This document shows positions 23,407 through 34,640 of a stretch of 64,000 nt of DNA, piece by piece. Source of the stretch: Linanthus parryae (Eukaryota > Streptophyta > Magnoliopsida > Ericales > Polemoniaceae). The translations under genes and the position numbers were made by a program. The first letter of the stretch is position 1. Each line of letters begins with the position of its first letter. The stretch spans positions 81,385,495-81,449,494 of the forward strand of contig JALGPY010000005.1 of assembly GCA_023055425.1 (NCBI GenBank), written 5' to 3'. Under the pieces are notes generated by a model. The model was not told the DNA's origin. It saw nothing but the letters and a program-made list of their open reading frames with translations, and did no database searches.

Positions 23407-23592
23407 TTTTTATCAGAAAAAGAGATTCAACTGTTCCTGCATAGAATTCCACATGCCTTTCAACAATTCGATCATGTTAAAACTTAATATTCTCAATGAC
23501 CACAAGTCTCCTATCAACCTCTTCTCTTCTCTACTGACTTTCCTCCAATACACTTTTTCTCTTCTTAAACAACCTGACATAAGGGTAACCAT

Positions 23593-24732
23593 TGTGTGAG
23601 AAATTCATAAGATTCCAAACCATGAAGGAACACGTCATATTATCTATTCTCAGAGATTAGTGGAGAACTTGGCAAATACTAACACATGATACTGGCATTT
23701 AGGGGCTTCCGATTATCCAAACTCTCCGCTAAGCGTTATGGCTCGGATCCCTCGTCCTGCTAGTCATCATAAATATAACCAACTAGACCGTATTTGTCGA
23801 CACCCCCTTAAGACTGTAAGTCGGATGAGACTAGATGCTAAACCCAAGCCCACGACGAAAGAAGTTGGTGCGCACAGAGTCCCAAATCTTTATGAACCAA
23901 AGACTTAGAGAATCACCACCCGATATGTATATAAATACATATATTAATTTACATACATATACATAAAGTAATATTATGTTGGCGTATAGCACTGCTGCAG
24001 ACCCGACCCGTTCTTGCGATTCTTTCACTTTATGTTATTAATGAGTTCTGGTTTAGTGGTATTTAAACAATGAGTTTGTCGATTTGAATACAATTCGTAA
24101 ACTGAGGTTTCTTTAAAAAAAAATTAAATCACTTTTAACAATTTCATAACAAAGTATGGAATTTATTTTCACAAAAAATAAGTATATTACAAAGAAGAAA
24201 GCAAAACTAAGCATGTAAACTCATGCGAAGAAATAATATATCATACCAAACTAAGCATTTATAATCAAGCGAATAAGGAACGCGACATATTAGGCTAAGC
24301 ATGTAGACTCACCATGAGAGCCTTAGAGCGCTTGCTAAACTAATACTTTTAAACGACGTAAGGATCTGCTAGCACGCCAAAATAAGGCTCTACATTCATA
24401 CACACAAACTCCTAATCACAACTAAGTATGTGCCGCAAATTGAAAAGGCATATGTCCTCCGTGACATACAAATGAATTCCCTAAGTAATTATATAAACTC
24501 ATTTAGGTTTGAGATAATTAAATTCTCAGTTAGTAGTAATTCAGGAATCCCTAAAACAATTTTAGAAGATTAAATAATGACTTTTAAGAAGATAACACTA
24601 TCTAAAACTATAATTTACGATTATTAGAAATGATACTTATAATTGCAATTAAATAACAAGATTTTTGGAAACCACAACATAGCATGATTCCAAACATAAA
24701 AAAAAAAAAACTTTAGAACATAAGAAAAAATA
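23593..24732. repeat. Y module, unit A, copy 2
   Basis: Diverged tandem copy of 22318-23592 with the same landmarks (GTTGGTGCGCACAGAGTCCC at 23865, GTTGGCGTATAGCACTG at 23970, CATACAAATGAATTCCC). It ends in a poly(A) tract and the CTAGTCGATGAGC phrase that starts the next X module. No gene. Confidence 0.65.
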
Positions 24733-24734
24733 AT

Positions 24735-25358
24735 CTAGTCGATGAGCTTAGGGTTTGATGGCTCTGCATTGTCTTCCCTGAGTTGTTAAACTGTCTATGC
24801 CTTTGATGGATCCTACGTGTTTGATTTTTTTTTTCCTGGAACTCTACCCTTTCCTCTGTGTTTATTTTTTACTAACAAATTAGATTCAACTATTCCTGTA
24901 TAGAATTCCACAGGCCTTTCAACAATTCGATCTTGTCAAAACTTAATATTCTCAATGACCACAAGTCTCCTTTCAACCCCTTCTCTTATCTTCCGACTTT
25001 TGCTCTAATATACTTTCTCACTACTTGAATCATCATCTTAACCAGAGATGAAAATTGGAGTTTTCTCATAGGACTATGGCATTTCTGTGAAACGACTGGT
25101 GACCTCCTTCTCTTCATTCAAGTGTTTGCGAAATGGTTGCATGTTAAGGGAATTTTGGTAAGGGACTTTGATAGAGTGTTGGGAACAAATTCGTTTTAAA
25201 AGAGTTTGAAATGGAGGTAAGAGATTAAATTGAGGTAAGAAACCAATATATTTTATTTCCTCTTCTTGATGGAACTTGCAATAGGGAGAGTTGATTGGTT
25301 TCCATACAATTAACCTACGTAAGTAAGGCAGTTTGGGGAATTTGATACATTGCTTCAT
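24735..25358 (-). pseudogene. Degenerate coding-like segment of unknown family (X module, minus strand)
   Basis: Read on the minus strand from an ATG at 25358, 94 codons are open before a stop at 25074. The same frame then continues with few stops to about 24800. The final codons near 24735 resemble, in a decayed form, the charged tail found intact in the Y modules. The predicted residues are mixed, with acidic and serine-rich runs, and look more protein-like than random. Copies 1 and 3 carry an in-frame TAG within the first part; the 62171 copy has a one-base frameshift. I do not recognise the family. It may be the remains of a captured gene or a transposon gene. The exon structure is uncertain. 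Confidence 0.35.
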
Positions 25359-26363
25359 TGTTAGTGGGTGGTAGAGGTGGTTAGTTCTTTATAGGTTCAC
25401 TCTGAGGAATTAGTGCTTGTGGTGGTAGGGACGGTTAGTGGCTTCATAGGTTCATCAAGAGGTAGTATGGGGAATTCTTACAGTTGGTTCAGTGTTTATT
25501 GGTTCATACATCTGTCTTGCATCATGAATGCGACTTTTCTTGTTGGATGTTACTTATTGTGAGTCATATATTAATTTTTTTTTAAATATCCCTAAGTTAT
25601 TTTTAGAAAATTCAAGATTTTCTTTCAAATGAATTATAAGGAGATGAAGCTCAAATTATATTAACAAGTGAGGCCGTCCAAAATGCATGTTAAATTCGTA
25701 ATTCGCTCTTCACGTCTAATTTTCATGTTATGGTGTTATTAGTTTTTCCTTTCTTTTCTTAAAGAAAAAATGGTGAAGATGACGACGAAGTATAGTTTCT
25801 TCTTATTTCAGAACACTTCAGAAAAGTATGGAATAGAGAAATTAGTAAATTTTAGTACATCTTGAGTCTAGGTTGGATGTAAAATTGCTGAGGAAAATAT
25901 ATGTTCTTTGAAATTTATTTCATATTACTCGTACAACCGAATATATCAATTTGGTATGAAGTGTCAAATATTCCGACTTCTAACATTCTTTTTCTTTTAT
26001 ATTCAACTTTTATATATTTGGCATATGTATGTTAGTTGAGTGTTAGAGTGCGCTGAAATATTTTAAATAATAAATGGTGTGCTAAAATACAACCAGCATA
26101 CAGTTTTATTGCTTGTTATATTGATGTATATAAGAATGATATAAGAGTCTTACAAAAATTGATCACCAACAAAATATTTTTGATATACTAAGGGTCTATT
26201 TCTAACCAGATGAAAATCTCAATAATCATCTGCAAATAATCTGAAAAGAAAATCCAACTTAACTGAGAATCACAATCTATTTTTTATGAGCTGAAATTAT
26301 ATATCACTAACTTCATACATTCGAAAAAATTTAAGGAAATCTAACGCCAAGCAATTCTATATA

Positions 26364-26375
26364 CCTATTTATAGT
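26364..26375 (-). promoter_or_regulatory. TATA-like box on the minus strand of X module copy 2
   Basis: Same ACTATAAATAGG motif as in the other X modules, unchanged although the flanks differ. It faces the minus-strand open stretch at 25358-25074, about 1 kb away. Confidence 0.38.
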
Positions 26376-26708
26376 GAACTCCGGTTGTGCAAATGTAAAA
26401 AATATCAAAATTATTTTTTCTGAGATTTTCAAATGCAAAATCTCAAATTTTGGAGATTCTACAATTGAACATAACTTATTTTTTCTGCATATTATTGATT
26501 TGAAATTTGCAAGCATAACAAACAAGATTGTTGAAAGGAGGTTGGTTTAAAATGAGCGATACCAAACACGCACTAAATTGATTATTATAATTGTAAAATT
26601 AAAGTTTGTTTTTTAAGTCAATGAATTGTTGTGCCATGGGAGAAATAAATTTTCACCCAATTCTATGGTTAGAAAACTTGAATTTTGACATGAGCTTATT
26701 TTAGTAAG

Positions 26709-27142
26709 GTACTAAAAAAATATTAATAACAAAATCAGTAAATTTAGTACAACATTTGTGACGGGTTCCTAACTGGACACCAAGTCTAACAAAATATATG
26801 TTTAAAAAAAATAACTCTTGCGTGAAGTTCTATTTTTTTGACTGATTCCAACGAGAGACCTAGTTCGTGATTCTGATAAATTACTCCAAGAAACCAATCA
26901 TATAACTTTGGTGGAACTAAAAAGAAACACAAGGCTGCAAGTTTGAGAGTATCAGTAAAAAATGAGTGAATATGCAACTTAGCATGTAAAAACAGGATAG
27001 CTACGAAAGTTTACGAGGTTTCATGTTTAAAAGAGTTTGAGTAATAAGATAGTACAGATATAAATTTCTTAGTAAAAGACAATAAAGTGTTTAAGAAATA
27101 TAAGTATAATAGAACTGTACAATAATAAGAGTCTCCAAAAGT
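26709..27142. other. Segment present only in unit B: pre-insertion site of the nested retroelements
   Basis: In A and A' the retroelement complex lies between the bases corresponding to 26708 and 27143, and this 434-bp segment is absent. Part of it is a diverged relative of the 383-bp repeats (CCAATCATATAACTTTGG, TTAGCATGTAAAAACAG). No gene. Confidence 0.75.
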
Positions 27143-27515
27143 TACTATTGCAATTCTGAAAGTGATTATCAGTAGTCGATCCATCTACAGAAAAATTCAT
27201 ACAATTCCAAAAGCTGAAGGAACAAGTCAGATTATCTATTCGCAGAGACTGGGGGAGAATATGGTAAATAGTAACAGATGATACTGGAATTTAGGAGTTA
27301 CTCGTTACCAAAACTCTCCGCTAAGCGTTATGGCTCGGACCCCAGCCCTGCTAGTCATCGTACAAATAGCCAACTAGACCTTAAGTTTCATCACCCCCTT
27401 AAGATTGTAAGTTGGATGACTAGTACTAGATGCTAAAACTCAAGCCTACGACAAGAGTAGTTGGTGCGCACGTAGTCCAAAATCTTTAGGGACCAAAGAT
27501 TAGGGAATACTCATC

Positions 27516-27566
<51 letters not shown>

Positions 27567-29359
27567 AGTAGTAAACTGAGGATTTTTTATGAAGTTAAAC
27601 AACTTTTAACAAATTCATAAAAAAATATGACAGTTATTTGCTCATAAAACAGATATATTACAGAAAAGAACTTGGCATGCAAAACTATGCATGTAAACTC
27701 ATGCGAAGAAATAATATATCACATTAAACTAAGCATGTATACTCATGTGAATAGGGAACGCGGCATATTAGGCTAATCATGGAGACTTACCATGAGAGCC
27801 GTAGAGCTCTTGCTAAACTGTTACTTGTAAATGACGTGCGGATCTACCAGCACGCCAAAATCAGGCTCTAGATTCATACACACAATATCCAAATCACAAC
27901 CAAGTCCGTTACGCAAATTAAAAATGCATATGACCTCCGTGACATGCAAATGAATTCCCTAAGTTATTACATAAAATCATTTAGGCTTGAGGTAACTCAA
28001 TTGTTAGTTGATAGCAATTTTGGATTCACTAAAACAAATTTAAAAGATAATTATATTCTCTATTGATAGCAATTCTAAGTTTATACCAATTCTGCAATCC
28101 CTAAAACAATTGAAGGAACCTTCAATAGTTAGTGTTAATTGGTTGCCATAGCATTAAACTACCTAAGTGAAGCAGTTTGCGAAATTTGAACAATTGCTTC
28201 AGTGTTAGTGGGTGGTAAATATGGTTAGTTGTTTATAGGTTCACTATAAGGAATTAGTGCTTGTGGCGGTTGAGACGGTTAGTTTCTTCATAGGTTCATC
28301 ATTAGTATGGGGAATTCTAGCAGGTTGTTCATTGTTTATTGGTTCACCCATCTGTCTTGCATCATGAATGCAACTTTTCTTGTTGGATGTTCCTATTGTG
28401 TGTCACATTTTTTTTAAATATCCGTGAATTATTTTTATCAAACTAAACTTTTACATACAAATTCAATTATGAGGAGATGAAACTCGAATTAGATTACCAA
28501 GCGAAGGAGCCTAAAATGCGTGTTAGTTTTGTAGTTTCTTCTTCACGTATAATTTTCATGTCATGGTGTTAATATGTTTTCCTTGTTTTTAAAGAAACAT
28601 ATGGTGAAGATGACGATCGAGTCTAGCTTTTAAGCTACAGTTCATCCATGACCGTTCTTTTTTAATCCAATATGGACAACGTGAACAACTTAGCCAGTTT
28701 CTTAGGTATCATGGGTAAATAAGTCGGTTAGAACAATGTTAGAAAAGTTATTATGGGTTAATTACAACGATGTTGTAGAATATTCTAAATTTCTAGGTTT
28801 TTCTGCTACTAATGCGCTCTCTATTTATTTTTATACTTTAGTGATCCATGAAACAATATTGTATTGTTCTGGATTTTTCCATGTTTGGCTCAGTAGTGTA
28901 ACAACTCCCAATTGTAAGTTTGTTGATTTTGCAAGTTCCCCTTAGTAGTTTTTTTGTGTTATGTGTGAGTGATCAAAAAAGGATCACAAACAAATTCTTC
29001 TTTGTATGAACCTCTATTTTTGTTATGCGGGAGTTATAAAAAAGGGATCACCAACAACTTATTTGTGTAAGCATAACTTTTTTTTGATATAGGCGGCTAC
29101 ATAAATAGTTGTTTATAAGGAATACATAATATCATATAAACCTCCCAAGCATGTTAGTAAGAAAAAGTTTTATCTCGACGAGCACGTTATAAATTTATGA
29201 ACTTTACGAAAATAAAAAATGATACATTAAGAAAAAATACAACTAGAAAACTGTCCACTTGAATGAAATTATCGTAAAAAGGTCGTGAAAACGAGGTGAA
29301 ATTTAGTTGGCATAGGTCAAACGACGAACAATTATAGTCGAATGTTTGTCGGAAAAGAT
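27143..29359. other. Unit B body left part; no gene seen
   Basis: Collinear with unit A 15566-17879. Contains a Y-like segment, a long (TA)n tract, another Y-like segment and an X-related segment. A 69-codon plus-strand open stretch at 28736-28945 is stopped in A and A'; not supported as a gene. Confidence 0.55.
27518..27566. repeat. (TA)n microsatellite, unit B
   Basis: About 48 bases of alternating T and A with one TG interruption. Immediately after it, unit B lacks the roughly 130 bases (AAAGTAACACGACGTAGGCG...) that follow the tract in unit A, suggesting a deletion at the microsatellite. Confidence 0.8.
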
Positions 29360-30061
29360 TTAAACCACCTAAAACTGCGGACGTCAAAGTCGTGGAACAT
29401 GTACTGACCAATTTTAGATGAAGCCACTACTCGAGAAAGAAAGGAGGGAGTTGTTAGTTGTTACCTTTTTTTAGGATTGAGATATTGAATACGAAGTTTT
29501 TGGCTTGTTGTAAACTGTCAGGAAATCAATTTTTAAAAACAGGACGGTTGACTTTATTTCAGCCTTAATATTAATCAACCCCAACCTTTAGATCTCACCT
29601 ACTTTTTAGAATTTCCAAAAATATAGGGAGGATGGTAGTTGTTAGTAGTGGGCCATACCACAACTTCCTCCCTTTTTGTTTTTAGAAACCTCTCTTCCTA
29701 TTTTGGTTTCACACTATTTGTTTTGAAATATATAAATAATGTAGTAATGTTTAACATTATTAGTTTTGAAATGTCTTTTAAACATGTAGATTCTTTTAAA
29801 AATAAAATTGAGAGAGAACATTTAAGAAAATATTTCTAGTATTTGTAATTACAAAATCAACCTTATGTAAATGTGTATCTTAAAAATAACGTGTTTATAG
29901 TTTGTGGATGAAGTACTTTTTTTTTAAGACATTACAATTGGTCAAACGTTTTAAGGGTTTTTTGAGGTAGTGCCCTCGGGGACGGACAATCCCCTAGTTC
30001 AAGGATAATGGGTAGAATGATGGAGAAAATTGGGTGAAGGTAGAAAGAGGGAGGTGAAGAT
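29360..30061. other. 702-bp segment in unit B absent from A and A'
   Basis: Unit A reads directly from GTCGGAAAAGAT into AATGGAAATATGG. In B the two are separated by this segment, with AAGAT at both ends (29355-29359 and 30057-30061). No terminal inverted repeats or protein similarity are seen; a 66-codon open frame at 29639-29839 has no recognisable feature. Either an insertion with 5-bp target duplication in B, or a deletion through 5-bp homology in A. Confidence 0.7.
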
Positions 30062-30674
30062 AATGGAAATATGGAATCAGAAAACATAATGGTGAGAGGG
30101 TTAGTACTTATCCACTAAATAAATTTAATTATAAATACTACAATTTAGAACATTGACTTTTTGAAATTCTTTCACATTTATTTTCCCAGAAAACGTTCAA
30201 TCTTGAAATTTTAAAAATAATCCTGTGCTATTATTGTATAGCGTGTGGTCATATTCAAATTATTTTGATTTAATGGTTATTTTTTTTTATTTACATGAAA
30301 ATATAATTATATATAATTATGTAGATATGTGGTTCAACCAGTGGAACCACAAATCAGTGTCTCACCGGTTCGATGACCGGTCCGGTTCTAAAAACTTTGA
30401 TCTTACCTATGCTTGGTGGGTTAATGATAAGAATATTTAAGTCAACTAGATCAAAATTCATGGAAAAATTTACAAAACTAGTACAAGTTGGAAAAATTAA
30501 TACGACCCTCCTAAATAAACTCATTTTGAATTATTAAACGAAGGGGCGAAAGAAAAAGTTAAGCAACCATATATCAATATAGACGGCTCTTTTTAGTGAA
30601 AAGATGTGGTTTCAAGATTGCCTTATAACTAATCGTGTCTCTATTTTAAATTAAAAAAATGGGTAAAATCTAAC

Positions 30675-30681
30675 TATAAAT
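30675..30681 (+). promoter_or_regulatory. TATA box of the unit B defensin-like gene
   Basis: Same TATAAAT motif and same 63-base distance to the start codon as in unit A. Confidence 0.55.
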
Positions 30682-30737
30682 TAAGGAGTGTACTATGTTC
30701 ATTATCTGAAAAGGAAACATTTTTATATTTGAAGACA

Positions 30738-31128
30738 ATGAAGCTCTCTTCTATTTTTCGCTCTCTCATGATCATCACAATTTTCATGTCAGGTTTGTTT
30801 TTCACTTCTCCTTCATTCAATCATATATATGTCTGTTTTATAAATAAATCCAAATCTAGGTTCCTTAAATTAAAGCATTCTTGGATTGATGTTTTGCATT
30901 ATTTTCACTCATGCAGTCTCAACAACAAGGATGGTGAATGCTGATGAGATAAACTGTGAAAAAATCATTTTCGAGAGGAAATTATGTCTTTTAGGCCATT
31001 GTCGATACGCATGCATAAGAAGCTACCAAAACTCCACAAAGCAAAGAGGTTCTTGTGTTCCAGCTGCAGATCCCAATTTAACTTCTTACCATTGTTCTTT
31101 CCGTTTCAAGGGTTCGAAGTGCCCTTAA
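30738..31128 (+). CDS. Defensin-like peptide, unit B, lacking the sixth cysteine
   Basis: Exons 30738-30792 and 30917-31128 with the same splice sites and phase as unit A. The frame is open for 88 residues. Compared with A there are five amino-acid changes (Ala20Ser, Leu36Ile, Arg43Leu, Cys76Tyr, Leu81Arg) and three silent ones. Cys76 is the sixth cysteine, first of the CxC pair; in the CS-alpha/beta fold it normally pairs with the third, so the core would lose a disulfide and leave one cysteine free. The downstream AATAAA has become AATAAC. It may be a decaying copy or a variant with altered function; the open frame favours neither strongly. Confidence 0.75.
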
Positions 31129-32240
31129 TATTTTGTGATGTCTGGTCAATAATTCAAAGGTAGGATGCACGACACTCTCGTGATGTCCCGATAACTTATT
31201 TTGTAATAACTGAATTGAAAAACCTATCTATCAAAGATATTTTGCTAGTGAAAAGTTGAGGGATCAGAGCTCTAATGTCTGAATCTTTGTGTGCTCCTAA
31301 ATGAAACAATAAGTGTATGAATTAGGAACTTATTAATTAAATTGTTATCCGCAATGTCTGGATAACTGATCTTTCTTCAACAGACGAGCGCGCACACATA
31401 TACAGTAGAGTTCAAGATTATTACAAAATTCGACGTGAAGAATTCAGAGCATATTCCACAATCGAGATCAAATTTTACACCAAAATCCTATATTTTGTGG
31501 AAATGATGGTCCGGCCTCCCAAAGATTTCCCTCAAATACACTATTTCATAATTTTCGGTGGAAAAATAGTTTTTTTCGTCACCAACAACACTCACTAATT
31601 TTATATCAGATAGTTAAAAATTATAATATCTTCCAATTTCATCCAATTTGGAGAATGATGTTTTAGCCTCCAACACTAAATTTATCATTAAAGTATAAGT
31701 TTCTTAACTACCAAATAAAAATTCATGTAACTACCCAACTAATATTACAATAGTACATCAACAACTAATACACTAGTACCTTTAATAAAATTATATTATA
31801 AAATAGCAATTCAATAAACTAAATTTACGGTTCTATTTAACCGTTGTTATTTCAGAAGTGTGCATTGAGTCTTGTACTTTGTTAATTGTGCACTCCTTGA
31901 TTTACCAAATCCCTATGTCCACGTCGAAATCATATACAACTTGAATTGATAAATTCTCTTGTAACCTATGTAGGTGGTATAGTTAGAGATATTTGATTTT
32001 TTTAAGAATAATAATTATATGATAGTCTCCTAAAAATAATGTTAACAATGTTTATTTATAAAAGTAAAAATTATGTCTCTGATTATATAAAAGTTTAGGG
32101 TGCTAAGAATTACTACAAAACTTTTATTAGTTACAGTATAAATTTTTGACAACTGATATTCTTACTCCCAACTTTGTCAACCACATTTTTACATGTATTG
32201 AATCTATTTATTCATTCAGTAAAAAGAGAGGAAAAGAAAG
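31129..32240. other. 3' flank and AT-rich spacer, unit B
   Basis: Collinear with unit A 18929-20048. Contains the conserved downstream block at about 31340-31600, where the hairpin is weakened (TTTTTTT and CACCAA). No gene seen. Confidence 0.5.
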
Positions 32241-32370
32241 TGCGATCCAAATCTAGAGCACTGCCGGAAAGAATAATCGTTGAAGAGGGGGAAAGGATGA
32301 AGAAGGGTTGAGGACAATGTATAGAGGGGGAGGAATGACGCTGAACTGAATCGAGACGTTTATGGGAGCG
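32241..32370. other. 130-bp purine-rich segment present in unit B only
   Basis: Inserted between GAAAAGAAAG and AAAAGAAGAAATG; unit A has about nine bases here. More GC-rich than its surroundings, with GA-rich runs; the minus strand is pyrimidine-rich like a 5' leader. It does not match anything else in the window. Origin unknown. Confidence 0.55.
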
Positions 32371-32944
32371 AAAAGAAGAAATGAACATGAAACGAAATCA
32401 TGAAAGAACCTCTCTAGGTTACTTAAAAAACTCCTTATTTTACAAAAAAAAAGTTCAATAATTAATCAACTATGGAAATAAGTCCACAACGAGGGCATAA
32501 ATAGCCTAAATCTAAAATTTACCAAAAAGAGAAAAAATAAAATTAACACTTAATTAAAGTTCTAAATAAAATAACGCATGCTGAGAAAAAGGTTTACCTA
32601 AATTGGGTCTAAGTTGACCTGCTAATTAACAAAGCGATTACTACTAAATGTAGTAAATTTGACGAGGTTGAGCCTAAAATAGCTGATTTGACTGAATTAG
32701 CTGGGACAGTTACGATTTTTTCTTAGAACCTTGTTTGTAGTCAAATTATGGTATGTTTGACCCCTTTCTTTATTCCTTCATCATTGCACATAGCTCTCAC
32801 AATTTTCTCAACGTCCAATAAAAGTTTTGTGCGGTTATGTCGTGCGTCTGCTGAGAATACCTGCATTTCTGTAGGTCCCAATGCCAAGAACTCATCATGA
32901 GCAAGCGCGGGGAATTTCAACCTTCAAGAAAATAAGTGGAAAAC
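32371..32944. other. AT-rich spacer, unit B
   Basis: No gene seen. Collinear with unit A up to 20627. Confidence 0.5.
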
Positions 32945-33720
32945 TGTAACACTCCCGTTTTCTTAAGGAGCCGGAGATCGGGAGGTGCCCTCCGTACATG
33001 GGATTTTACCATTTTGTACTAGGAATAGTAACAACAAACAAGTGAAAAGAAATATCGAATTACGTATTTATTAAAATAAAGTGTATAACATTCGTGAAGG
33101 TTCCTAACTAGACATCAAGTCGAACAAAAAATATCTTACAAAAAAATGGCTCTTCGGTTAATTTCTGTTATTTTCTGATTTCAATGAGAGAACTATTTCG
33201 CGATTTCAACGCATTACCCCAAGAAACCAATCATATACCTGCGGTGGAACTAAAAAGAAACACAAAGCCGCAGTTTTGAGAGTATTAGTAAAAATGAAAG
33301 AGCAAATAACTTAGCATGTAAAACAGTGTAACAACCCCGATTTTCAGAGGAGCCGGAGACTGGGATGGCGCCCTCCGTACAGGGGATTTTACTCTTTTGT
33401 ACAAAGAGTATTAGTAACAATAAAATCAAATGAAACATCCAAACTACTGATTAAAAGTTACACAATAACATTGTTTGTGACTGAGTCCTAACAGGACAAT
33501 AAGCCTAGCAAAAGAGATATTACACAAAAACTTTACTCTCCGATTAATTATTAATTACTACTTTTTTAGGTTACAACGAGTCTTGAATCCAGTGCATTAC
33601 CCCATGCAGACAAGTCATATACCAGCAGGGGAGTTAAAAGAACACAAGACCACAGTTTTTCGAGTATTAGTAAAAACTAAGTCAATTAACAACATAGCAT
33701 GTAAAACAGAATGGCTAAGA
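32945..33720 (+). repeat. Pair of 383-bp direct repeats, unit B
   Basis: Two head-to-tail copies starting TGTAACACTCCC (32945) and TGTAACAACCCC (33327), corresponding to 20628 and 21011 in unit A. No gene. Confidence 0.62.
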
Positions 33721-33999
33721 CATGTTACGGGGTTTCATCTATAAAAGAGTTAGAAAATTAACATATTATAAATATAAACATCAGAGTAAAGACTATTCGT
33801 TGTTTTACAGAAATACCTATACGAGTAGAGTGTTTATTTCAAGCAACCGATTCATTTACCGAGATATTTATAAGTTCCCAGATTTTGAAAGGGCGAAGAA
33901 GAAGAAGGATTGTGTGTGGCAAGTTACACAGATGAAACGGTGGTCCAGGTTTACGAGGAGCAATGAAAACGTGACAAAAACTAATAACACGCTACGATA

Positions 34000-34032
34000 T
34001 TTTTTTTTTTTTTTTTTTTATTTTTTGCAAAT
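34000..34032 (-). mobile_element. Poly(T) mini-insertion with 12-bp target duplication
   Basis: A 33-bp insert of T with one A and a short GCAAAT end, flanked by CACGCTACGATA (33988-33999) and CACGCTAGGATA (34033-34044). Units A and A' have the target once (about 21672). On the minus strand it reads as a few bases plus a poly(A) tail, the footprint of an almost completely truncated LINE-type retroposition. Confidence 0.65.
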
Positions 34033-34044
34033 CACGCTAGGATA

Positions 34045-34640
34045 AATTAACACGCATTAAATAATTTATACGAAAAAATAAAATAAAACAATTTTGGCTA
34101 AAAATTCAAAGCTGATTGATTAACGAATTTCGACTAATAGAATTGGCTGATAGACGACATTCGACTGATATTTTTACAAGAAATTCAAATGCTGATTTTT
34201 TTGGAAACTCCTAAACGATCTTCTTTTTATTAACATTTACTAAACGATTAATTAAAATTTTTGAATAAATTTTATTAAAAATAAAATAATTTTTTTTAAT
34301 AATTTATAAAAATAATCTAGCTCATCAAAATAGTTATAAACGAAACAAATAATTAATCACAGCAAAATCAAATCACATATAATATTTATATCGACTTATT
34401 ACGACTAACCCTATATCAAAGAATAAAATTGTCACGCTCTCCAATAATAACTACGTCATACTAAATTACTAAAATAACTTTAAAGTAAAATACGGGTAGT
34501 TACAAACAAGGTAGCTAAGACAGTTTATTGTTTAAAAGAGTTTGAAGAATAACAAAGTATAAATGTGAATATGTTAGTAAAGACCATAAATTCTTTTAGA
34601 AATAGAAGTATAATAGAACTTTACAATCATAAGGGTCTCC
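34045..34640. other. AT-rich spacer, unit B
   Basis: No gene seen. Collinear with unit A about 21680-22317; lacks a few dozen bases present near 21780 in A. Confidence 0.5.

Larger units (their letters stand above)
22318..23592. repeat. Y module, unit A, copy 1
   Basis: A roughly 1.3-kb module with fixed landmarks: ATTGCAATTCTGGAAGTGATT, GTTGGTGCGCACGGAGTCCC, a (TA)n run, GACGTAGGCGTATAACACTG, CATGCAAATGAATTCCC, then the minus-strand charged tail. About 125 bases near 23266 are missing compared with A' and B, with ATAAGAAA-type short homology at the join. No plus-strand gene. Confidence 0.65.
1..24732. repeat. Repeat unit A (carries nested retroelements)
   Basis: First of the large units. 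Order: X module (1-1971), nested retroelements (1972-15566), unit body with one defensin-like gene (15567 to about 22300), then roughly 1.3-kb Y modules up to 24732. Each unit start is marked by the phrase CTAGTCGATGAGCTTAGGG, found near the window start and again at 24735, 38059 and 62174. Without the retroelements the unit would be about 11 kb, close to unit B at 13.3 kb. Confidence 0.85.
24733..26708. repeat. X module, copy 2 (unit B)
   Basis: Same order of sequence as 1-1971 with scattered substitutions. It keeps the 9-base ACAAACAAG segment near 26520 that copy 1 has lost. It runs straight into 26709 onward, so it shows the arrangement before retroelement insertion. The minus strand here has the longest open stretch of the family (25074-25358). 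Confidence 0.8.

Noticed and set aside
28736..28945. 69-codon plus-strand frame in unit B
   Set aside because: Interrupted by TGA in A and A', with no recognisable features.
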